Shown here one piece after another: positions 1 through 8,452 of a stretch of 42,015 bases of DNA. Where the stretch lies: positions 57,904 to 99,918 of the forward strand of contig WELB01000133.1 of the NCBI GenBank assembly GCA_009602725.1, read 5' to 3'. The translations under genes were made by a program, and so were the position numbers. The notes beneath the pieces are model-generated. The model worked only from the letters and a program-made list of their open reading frames with translations. It was not told the DNA's origin and searched no databases. The DNA comes from Spirogloea muscicola (Eukaryota; Streptophyta; Zygnematophyceae; Spirogloeales; Spirogloeaceae). Positions within the stretch are counted from its first letter, which is position 1, and each line of letters opens with the position of its first letter.

Positions 1-1712
1 CCTTCGCCGCCGGCGACGCGGCGCGCGGCGGCGGCGGGAGCACGCCGCGGCTGCCGTCGTCGCAGTACCGCGGCGTCAAGCTCAACGGGCGGCGGTGGGG
101 CGCGCAGCTGCACCGCCACAAGGTCCCCGTCTGGCTCGGCACGTACGCCACCGAGGAGGAGGCGGCGCGCGCCTACGACCGCGCCGCGCTCAAGTTCTTC
201 GGCGATGCCGCCGTGACCAACTTCACAGCTCCGCGGGGCAGCGACCCTGAGGCCGCCTTCCTGCGCGCGCTTTCGAGAGAGCAGGTGGACACCTGCTGCA
301 GCCACAGCCACCGCCGCCGTGATTGTGGGCAGGCCAGCACTGGGCATGGCTGGTATCGCACAGCGATTGTCTGGTTTGCGAAATCAGCTCCGTGCCGCTT
401 GACCAATGCTTGACTTTGTCGATCTGACTCTCATCCCCAGCCCTTGCTACTCGGTCCTTAACCCTCTTGCCTTGAACTCCGACCCTCATCTTCGACTTGG
501 TCCCTGTTGTTGAGCTCCCTCGCGGTGCTCACAGCTGGTGGGCTTACTGCGGAGCAAGAACTACGACAAGGAGCTGAGGCGGAGCTGAGAATGCTGAGAA
601 TTGCCTTCCACAGCTCGACCTCTGCGCTGCCAAGCCTGGCATGGTTAGCCACCCCGCTAAATGACAGCCTCTCGCCCGTGGCCACCTCGTCTTGCCTTTC
701 TAACACGGGGTGCCCAAGGCTCCCCCAGAAACCTTGCTTACAACGCAGTGGCAACATCGTTGCAGCTGCTTCGCTCTCACAGCCTTGGCTGTCACACAAG
801 CTGTGGGCTTTAGGGGGTCTGTGGCGGTTGCTCTGCTTACATAGGCTTACTTGCTTGATGAAGCTAGCCCAAGCTGGGGGAGCAGTTGTGTTAGACTACT
901 GCTGTGAGCCGCTTAAGCGCACGTGCCATACTCTTGGCGCAAGGCTCTCCATCTGTTGCACATCATGAGCAACCTCGCTCTTGAGTCCGGATCTTCAGTC
1001 AGCACAGGGGCTCTCCTGCAGAGTCAGAAGGACCTCCTGCAGCATTGAGACTTCCACGGTTGCGCATCAGTTGATGCCTGTCTTAGAAACCCTCTAAGCA
1101 ATAACCGTGCCACTGGCCACATGCGCAGACGTTGGTGTTTGAAGACGAGGATGGCGTGGCATGGCAGTTTCTGTATGCGTACCGCACAAGCAGCCAGACA
1201 TTTGTGCTGACACGCGGCTGGGGGCGATTTGTGGACGAGCGCCTCCTGGAGGAGGGAGACATCGTTTACTTCGAGCGTGGCGAGCACAACAGCCTCTTTA
1301 TTGGTATGACTGCGCCCCTGCTTGTTGCTCATGCTGCCCATTGCCACTCAATATTTATGTTAGGGCCTGCCACGCTGGTGTGGATCATCTGCAACAATTC
1401 AGTCTGGAGCGCCCAGATCAGAGTGGCAAGTTGTTATTGAACATCATGCGCTGTCGCATGTGCTGTTGCTGACATTCAGAAGCAATCATGCATGGCTTTG
1501 CTTGCCACTCTTGAGCAGGCATCATAAAGGCAGAGGTGGAGACTCCAGTAGGGGAGGACTTCTGCTGCAGCAGAGCTGTGGGTGTCAACAGCTCCTTAGT
1601 TGGCCTGCCACAAGCCATGCCCTTCGCAGGCTTGGGCAAAGAGGCGCTTGGCAGCCTGAGCATGCCGTATGGCGTCACTGCTTCCCCCTCGGTGGCAACT
1701 TCACAAGGCTAG
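1..1712 (+). CDS. RAV-like AP2/B3 transcription factor, 5' partial, internally damaged
   Basis: Likely nuclear DNA-binding transcription factor of the RAV class. The first exon (to about 284, cut by the window edge) encodes an AP2 domain: YRGVKLNGRRWGAQL, then WLGTYATEEEAARAYD and DAAVTNF. An exon at 535-588 continues with LVGLLRSKNYDKELRRS, like the linker after AP2 in RAV proteins. The exon 1129-1303 gives the second half of a B3 domain (FEDEDGVAWQF, YRTSSQTFVLTRGWGRFV, GDIVYFERG), and a last exon 1534-1712 joins in frame through a GT-AG intron and stops at TAG 1710-1712. The first half of B3 (SDVGKLNRLVIPK-type segment) is absent from 589-1128 in every frame I read, and the 535 exon runs into TGA at 586 without a GT donor. 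The gene may be broken, or the assembly is faulty there. Family assignment is firm; the exon chain between 285 and 1128 is not. Confidence 0.8.
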
Positions 1713-2351
1713 AAGATCAGGTATGCGATTCCGTTTCTGCATTCCTACCTTTGCGTCCCTACTCCTCTCCCACTTACACATCCCTTCTGAACTCTGCCCC
1801 TCTACCGTCACACATATATCGTACTCGTCTCGACCCCTCCTGACACCACAAGGAGTCAATCCATAAAGACAACATCTGGTTTACTTCGCCTAACTATCTT
1901 CTAGGTCTATCCACACGAGCATTTGTTCTTCCTGCCATCTATGATCTACATTGAGCTCTATGGGAAACTCTACAACGCCAATAGTTCATGTCTTCTCGAG
2001 GACATGCAGCTAGCTACACTGGCAGCACCTGCGCGACGATACAGACTGCGCGCATGTGATGATACTAGCAGCTCTGCTTGACTGAAGCAGAAGCTCCTCG
2101 TGCAAGGTAACCGCGAAGTTGCTGCGGTAGATGGAGACTGAGGAGGACTGCTAGCAATAGGTCGCCCATTGGAAGCAGCAACTACCAAGAAGGTGTTGCT
2201 CACCAGATTCTGCACCTAAAGTTTCCGCAGTAGAATGCAGAAAAAGAATGGGGTGACTAAACGAGCCGAGGATGCTCTCAGCCGAAAGGGCTCGGTGTGG
2301 AAGGACCAAGACATCGCTCAGCCAGCAGAATGGGCTGGTGGCTCGCTCTGG
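1713..2351. other. Convergent intergenic stretch
   Basis: Lies between the 3' ends of the RAV-like gene (+) and the carrier gene (-). It should hold both 3' UTRs. I see no coding similarity, no repeat shared with the rest of the window, and no structural RNA. Confidence 0.4.
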
Positions 2352-4340
2352 TCACCCTTTCGCCTGATCAGGCCGCTCGCTCCCATGGGCGAGTAACACC
2401 CGCTTGGCAGCCTCGTATACCGCAAAGCTGAGAGCTGTCAGTGGCACAATCTGGAACCAACAGCACACTTTGACGCAGTCACGATCATGCAAGCGCCCAT
2501 GCTTGACCACTGAGCATTTCCACCAAGTAGGAGGAGCCGTGTTGCTCGGAGTGCCGGTGACACCCCAACCCGTGCTCAAAGTACTGGCAACAACATTTTG
2601 ATACTTGAGTCTCACTTAGTCATGATTCAATTCAGCTGATTGATCGACTCCATGTCAGGCCATGAATGTGCTCAGGAGGTGCACAAGATGGCCGCGGCTT
2701 GCCTGGAGCATCTGAGCAGAGAGGCCGCGGTAGAGGCCGCGCACGCCCTCCTCTCGTACAACGCCACGGAGCGCACCGCCCAGCGTGCGGTACGAGGAAC
2801 GGGCCGCCACATCCCCAGCAGCGGAGCCAGGCAGGCCACTGAAGCTCAACCGCTTGCGCGCCACCTCTAGCGGGTACACCAGCGCACTGCCATGTAATAT
2901 CCACCACCGTCAGGTCGCGGGCGCAACAAGGTAAGACCCTATCAGCCAGCACCACACAGCCATGTGGATCCACGGCTTGGGTGGTGCTCGGACCTCGAGC
3001 TGGCGCCAGCGCCAGCGCCGGCAGCCAGCGTGCGCATCGTTCCGATGTCGTCCCGTTGCAGCTGTCGCCGCCAGGCACTCACTAGGGTATCGTAGACTAG
3101 GAAGCTCGCCGCCGCACCGGGCACGACACCTGCAAGCGCAGGCGTGATGCCGCGGTACAGTCCCGGCACACCCTCCTCCCGCAGCACGCGCTTGACTGCC
3201 TCCACCATGCCGCCGTACTTGTCCTTCTGCAGCAGCCAACATCGGCCACATGGTGACCGCCGTAGCGTGCCCTTGACCCTAAACCAGTCAATAACGTACG
3301 CTGCCTGCCACGTCGGCTGTGCCGCCCAAATGCCAGGTGTGTCATCAAACCCTTGATCCTTCAGCTAAAACCTGACCCCTTTAACCCTACCACCCATCCA
3401 TAAATCTTAAACCCTGTCACTAACAGCATGGTGCGAGGTGGCAAGGTATTAGAGCTCACAGCAAGTGTTATTTTGTCGAGAAGGACTTCGAAGGGGTAGC
3501 TCGCGAGAGTGGACACGATGCCTGCAGCAGCGCCCGCCAGCGAGGAGACCTCGGCATCGTGCGGCAGCGGCAGGATGCGAGGGTCGGCGCCGAGGCCTTT
3601 TTCCGCGCGCCGCCGCACTGCCTCATACGTCACAAACTGCCGTGCCACAGCCGCAGTTGGGGCCTCGTCAGAGATGTCAATGTCTAGAAGCTGCTTGATA
3701 GCCACAGGTGAGCTGTGCAACGGAGCAGCTGCGTAGCCCGCTTGCGAGGGCGTGCGCACGGCACCTGGGCGCCTTTGCTGAGGGCAGCCCGCACAATGCC
3801 GACGCGCAGGTCGACGCTGGCCACGCGCCCCTGCTGGCCGCGCTTCAGCAGGGTGCCCAGGACCTCGGCGGCAGTCCCGCCGCCCGCTCTGGCGACAGCG
3901 CGCGCGCGCAGGATCTCCAGCGGGTTCACCAGCGCGCCCGCCACGCCGCCGGCCAGCACGCCGCAGAGCAGCTGCGCCGGGTACGCCAACGGCTCAGAGC
4001 CAGGCCAGCGCTGATGCTGTGGCCGCTGCCGGCTGCGCCCCAAGGAGCGCTGCTGTGCGCTGCGCCGAGCCCGCTGGGAGTGGCAGCTGCTACGGCCGCG
4101 GGCGACGAGGCGGCACCGGCGCTCGCCTGTTTGAGGATCAGGCTGTCGACATGGCCGACCGCCGGCAGGTGCACGTCGGGCAGCGGTATGCGTGGCGCAG
4201 CGGCGGCGCCAGAGTCGCTGTCCTCCGCGCCCTGACATCAGCTCGATCTTTGCCGCCGCAGCCTGCCGTGAGCGCCGCTGCCGAGCTGGCGCAGGCATGG
4301 CCGCGGGCGGGGGGCCGTGGCTGCGGCGGCCGCTGACCAT
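2352..4340 (-). CDS. SLC25 carrier, Brittle-1 (BT1)-like
   Basis: Six-helix solute carrier of mitochondria or plastids; BT1 relatives move adenine nucleotides or ADP-glucose. Three SLC25 repeats are visible: PLEILRAR (repeat 1), YPFEVL (repeat 2) and YPLEVARKRL (repeat 3), each followed by a GLYRG-type segment in repeats 2 and 3. The PLEVARK motif and the end IVPLTALSFAVYEAAKRVLL match BT1 best. Exons: first, ending 3765; 3460-3636; 2994-3226; 2703-2886; 2352-2450. Phases agree across all of these. The 2703 exon ends CAG|GCAAGC, so the last intron is GC-AG. The start is unsure: the repeat-1 frame is open to 4340 but arginine-rich upstream, while another frame (acceptor near 4227, beginning GAEDSDSGAAAA) looks more like a natural N-terminus and would need an intron or frameshift near 4000. 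An ambiguous base at 4379 lies just upstream. Confidence 0.8.
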
Positions 4341-4679
4341 CTCCGGCGGACCTCGGCCGCGCGCAGCGCCGCCGGCTNGGCGGGGAGCAGCGGCGAGCGG
4401 AGGTGGCGGCGAGGGCCGCGTGCCAAGTCAGCCGCCGGCCACGCCAGCGTCCGTCTGCAGCTTTCGCTTGGTACTCCCCTTGTGGTGTTGGCGCCTGTCG
4501 GCCCTTTGCGCTCTCTTGCGGCTCGCTGTGCTTGGCCACCTCAGGCCCTCCACCACTCACTGTCGGATCACAGCGTAAAGCCAGCAAGCTGCAATCCCGA
4601 GCACCAGACCCGGGCCTGGCTCACGCGGCAGCGCGCCGCCGCTGGAGTCTGCGCTCCAGGCCCCGCGCTCGGCTGCAGT

Positions 4680-5045
4680 GCGCCTCTCCTTGGCAGGCCA
4701 CCGGCTTCCGTGGCGGCGCTTCGGCTCCCCAAGTTAGCTGGCCGAACTCGTATGTGCTCATCCGTGGGTACTACCGTCACCCTGTCACCTCTGCCACCTT
4801 AGCACAGGGCTTCATCTCATGTAGCCCCAATCTTTGCACAAGAATGCTGCCTGAACAGTGTATCAGCTTGCATTGGCCACCCTCACATTTCATGCGCACC
4901 GCGCGCCTCCACTACTGTCGGGTTTATTGAGCACCCATGCATCGTAGCCACTTGCATAGGTGAGTGCTTTTGCACCTTCCAGCCCCTTCGGACCTTGTCC
5001 ACTCCTCTTAGGGCTGGCCTCTCATAGCCATTGCCCCATTCTGGA
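4680..5045 (+). repeat. 5'-truncated LINE-like 3' end, copy A
   Basis: Encodes a fragment WPNSYVLIRGYYRHPVTSA, related to the ends of the copies near 7.7 and 35.9 kb. It is followed by the shared tail modules: CCTGAACARTGTAT (4853), CATGCGCACCGCGCGCC (about 4892) and GGACCTTGTCCACTC plus GGGCTGGCC (4990-5025). These modules recur elsewhere in the window, on both strands. Inference: dead 3' end of a non-LTR retrotransposon. Confidence 0.6.
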
Positions 5046-6048
5046 AAAGCTTTTATCTTGGGCTGGCTCTCAAAGCTGTCGCAAGATTGTGCAGGAAGAC
5101 GAAAACGTAAGCTCTTGCAGAAAGGGGGGAGGGCCGGCCCGAAAAGAAGACAAGCTGCAACAGCTTTTCCAACAGTTGCCTCCACCCCTTTTGCCCTTAC
5201 CCTGCTTGCGCCCGCGCGGCCCGTTTGACCTCAGCAGTCTCCACCCCCTGCCGCTCTCGGGCAAATCATCCACACGGAAGCTTGCCTGCAGCATGTACCA
5301 TCGAGGCACAGAAGGTAGAAGTACATCAAGGATGACCTTCCAGGCTTCCCTTGGCTTCTCGGTTCATGGCCACTTCTACAAGGTGTCTTCTCAACTACCT
5401 CCTCTGGAGATGTGCTCGCTGTTGTATGCCCACATATCAGCACTCAGGCTATTGATTGTCACATCCTGATGTGTAGAGTATCGCATGCGCTTTCATAAAA
5501 TGCAGTGTCCTCTGGAAATACAACACTGACCCCTCACCAATTCCACCAACATGCATCATGCAATGTACCAATCATATTCTGGCTCTACGGCAATGCTACT
5601 ACTGCTTCTCCGATGATTGCATCAAGGCTCACTTCACTATCTTTGCATGCATTTGGCTGGCGTCCACAGCCACTTTGCAAATGTGTCGGAGGGAGGGCTT
5701 GCCAGCTCAGCTATTGCTTGGCTCTTTGCCAGCGATGTGAGGGCCACACATGTGAGCGTGAGCCAACCGCATGTTCTGCTGATATACTCTGTGAGAGCTT
5801 CATTGATTCAATATCAGGAGCACGTCGTGACCAACTCGCTCGAAGAGTATTCCATGGCAAAAGCATGGAGTGCCACTAGCAGCGCCAAGCTATAAGTGGC
5901 TGCATCTGCGCTGACAAAGGCCTCTGCATGCGAGCATAAGGACTGCACACACTCCCATCTCTGTAGCTGTAAGTGCAGCCACACGAGCTACATGGGCCCG
6001 AAACGGAGCACATCAAGATTCGCTGTACTTGACATGAAGGTGGTGGCT
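5046..6048. other. Intergenic, no gene recognised
   Basis: Between the LINE tail and the 3' end of the S20 gene. Short open frames exist on both strands but none shows a domain, conserved motif or plausible splice chain. The right edge should carry the S20 3' UTR. Confidence 0.35.
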
Positions 6049-6821
6049 CTACACGTCAGCGATGGTGACCTCCACCTCAACGCCCGGCTCGATGCTGATG
6101 GATGTAATCTGCTTGACCACCTCCGACGGGCTGTGAAGGTCAATCACCCGCTTGTGCACCCGTAGCTCAAACCGGTCCCAAGTGTTGGTGCCTGCACCAA
6201 GAAGCCAAGGCAAAGCCCTACTGAGGATGAAAACACCAAGTGCAGACTCAAGGAAGCCATGGTCGCCCTCGTGAGTCCCTGCTGTCTGCAAGGTTCTGCT
6301 TAGGGCTGGGTGGGCTTGCGGCATAGCTGCCTTGACCAGCAGGCGGCTAACGGAAGGAGGAGAAGGTTGAGGATGTGCAGACCTTCGCCGCAGGGTGACT
6401 TGCGCGTGGTGATGTGGAGGACCTTGGTGGGCATGCGCACGGGGCCCTTCACCCGCAGCCGCTTGTCCTTGGCGCCCTTCACCAGGTCCGCGCACACTGC
6501 CCCAGCCACAGCCACCAGCAGCGCGACCGAGCTACATGAGCTAGCTGCGGCAGTCTGGCAGCGGGCGCCAGTAGTGCGCCGACGCGCGACCAAGCAGCTC
6601 CGCGGCACCCGGCAGCCACCCAGCCGCCAGCCGCTGCTCTCGCCGTCATGCCCGTCGTGGGCAGCGACAGCCCGCTCACCTTTCTCGAGGTTCTTGACGT
6701 TCTTGGAGGAGAGGGTGATGCGGATGCGGTGCACGGAGTCGGCGCCGCCGCCCTCCTCCAGGCCGGGCTTCCCGCTCTTCCCCGGCGGCACATACGCGCT
6801 GGGCTTCATGTCGGACGCCAT
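6049..6821 (-). CDS. RPS20: 40S ribosomal protein S20 (uS10)
   Basis: Small-subunit cytosolic ribosomal protein uS10, located in the head of the 40S subunit. Three exons on the minus strand: 6680-6821, 6383-6496 and 6049-6191. They sum to 399 nt and give 132 aa, close to plant S20. Diagnostic segments are [73 protein letters not shown] and the end [11 protein letters not shown]. The start is the ATG at 6821 (MASDMKPS); an in-frame ATG at 6842 would add seven residues. Donors are GTGAGC and GTCTGC, acceptors CAG. The N-terminal 25 residues are Gly/Pro rich and variable as expected for this family. A telomere-motif element lies about 380 bp upstream. Confidence 0.97.
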
Positions 6822-7027
6822 GGCCTGCGGCTGCTGCAGCACCCGCCCTCAGCCGTCAGCCTCAGGTGCACGGAGAAAGCCTCAGCTGTGCCGCCGCCGC
6901 CGTCGGCGGGAAGGCAGCGCAACCGCCTCCGCAAGACAAACACATATGCTCTCGCAGCCCTGGCATTTTCACGTACGGCGGCGCCGGAAGCCCAGTGACG
7001 CGCTCAGAAGCGGCGGCGTGTGCGACG

Positions 7028-7075
7028 GCAACGGCGACGGCGACGGCGACGACGACGGCTGCCGCTGCGGAGACA
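7028..7075. repeat. GC-rich microsatellite (ACGGCG/GAC units)
   Basis: Imperfect run of ACGGCG and GACGGC units around 7026-7062, continuing as GACGACGACGG and CTGCCGCTGCGG. It lies upstream of the S20 start. Confidence 0.6.
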
Positions 7076-7196
7076 GCGGGGCCAACGGCGGCGCTGGCGG
7101 TGAGGCTCCTCGTCGCTCAGGCAGCGGCGGCGGCTCCGCGGAGCGCGCGGCGGCTGCTCGGCAACGAGGCCGGGCGGGCGGGCAGGCGGCGGGTCA

Positions 7197-7208
7197 GGGT
7201 TTTAGGGT
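7197..7208 (-). promoter_or_regulatory. Telo-box-like element
   Basis: The plus strand reads GGGTTTTAGGGT; the minus strand reads ACCCTAAAACCC. This is the Chlamydomonas-type telomere unit (TTTTAGGG) and resembles the plant telo-box AAACCCTAA, known in promoters of ribosomal protein genes. It sits about 380 bp upstream of the S20 ATG. Confidence 0.4.
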
Positions 7209-7529
7209 CCTGGCTCTCGCTGGCACGGCCAAGGTCGTCACCCCCACGCAGGGAGACGGCCCTGGCCGGTAGATGGCGCGGCTGTGCACCGTCCGATCGC
7301 GTAGATCGGCTTTGCCCATGCGGCCTCCGCAGCGAGAACATCCGCAAGCCGTCCGACTTTCGCATCCACGGCAGCCGGGGGCCACAGATGTCGCCCTGCT
7401 TTCTCGCATGTGGACTTGGCTGGCTCCCTTCACGGCCATCGGCCCCTTTCTGAAGTACTTTCTTCTTCTCTCTTGGAAGCGCTGTTGTTTTCATTGCCCG
7501 CCCTGGAGGGTGCATTCCACGCACGACAG

Positions 7530-8047
7530 CAAGAAAAGAAGAAAAGCGCGCAGTGCGCATGCAAATAAAGTTTCAGTAATTCCAGCCAATTCAAACCTTA
7601 CAAAGAGTCCTGGTAACAAAGAGAAGGCGCGCGGTGCGCTTAAATTAAAAGGGAGGCAAGTCTAGCCTCACAGTTGTCCTGGTAACGGGGCAATGAGTTG
7701 CCTAAAGGGGGCACTGATATGCTCTTATGAGCACAAACATTACCAGACAAGCTAAGCTGAGGAGCCAGACCACCACCACGGAAGCCATTAGCCTGGCCTA
7801 ATGCACGCCCAGCACGCTGCTCTATCGCGAGTGCCTGGGAGCGCTGCAAACTCACTAATAGCCGCATTCTGTAGCAGGCAACAATGGCGTGCAAGCTACC
7901 CGCCCGACTACGTCGACGGGCATCAACATGCTGTGCCAGGCGATGGAGGGAAGACCACACTTGGTTATAAAGTGTATCACGGGGCTCTTTTGATTGGGGC
8001 GAGGGCTGTCGAAAGCCAGCCCAGAAGAGGGCGTAAGCGCCGATCAA
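7530..8047 (-). repeat. 5'-truncated LINE-like 3' end, copy B
   Basis: On the minus strand an open frame from 8047 carries SLQRSQALAIEQRAGRALGQANGFRGGG, followed by APQLSLSGN, parallel to copies A and D. The GGGCTGGC hairpin motif lies at its upstream edge (about 8010-8030). Two GCGCGCAGTGCGCATG or GCGCGCGGTGCGC modules follow at about 7547 and 7628. Inference: dead retrotransposon 3' end. Confidence 0.6.
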
Positions 8048-8452
8048 TAGTTACCATGTAACTATTGGCACCCGAGCACGCTTGCTCGCAGGCCTCAAGC
8101 TTCTCAAGCATAGAAGAGGCCGAAAGCCGGCGCTAACCAACACAGCAGCTATGCCAGTTGACACAGCGAGTGGGAGCTTAGGCACCCCAAGTCAGCAGCC
8201 GGAAGGAAAGTAACTTGCAACTGGATAAAAACCAGCTTCTCTAATGCAAGGCAATGAGAAGACCAACTTGACAACATGCTCTGGTCTTCAATGCGCCGAC
8301 TGAGAAATCGCCCTCAGGCAACCAAGTTCCCACAAGGTGAACGTGCACTGCCAAACCATGTAATCCCATGCTAAGGTGAGAGCTCCTCTAATATTGGATG
8401 TGTGCACTTCAGAATGGTTCACAATATATGTGCAGAGGAAGACTCATGAATT
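8048..8452. other. Intergenic or F-box 3' UTR
   Basis: Between the LINE fragment and the stop of the F-box gene. No coding signal or repeat seen. Confidence 0.3.

Larger units (their letters stand above)
6822..7270 (-). promoter_or_regulatory. Probable S20 promoter and 5' leader region
   Basis: GC-rich region directly upstream of the S20 start with no gene of its own. It contains a GGCGAC-type microsatellite and a telo-box-like element. Extent is inferred only from position. Confidence 0.35.

Noticed and set aside
1970-2215. 81-codon minus-strand open frame between RAV and carrier genes
   Set aside because: No domain, no splice partner, ordinary composition for noncoding DNA.
3280-3410. CCCTAAACC and TTAAACCCTG motifs as degenerate telomere array
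   Set aside because: Isolated, different units inside a carrier intron, not tandem.
6310-7272. 320-codon plus-strand open frame over the S20 gene
   Set aside because: It covers the S20 exons and promoter on the opposite strand and is Arg/Ala rich without a motif.
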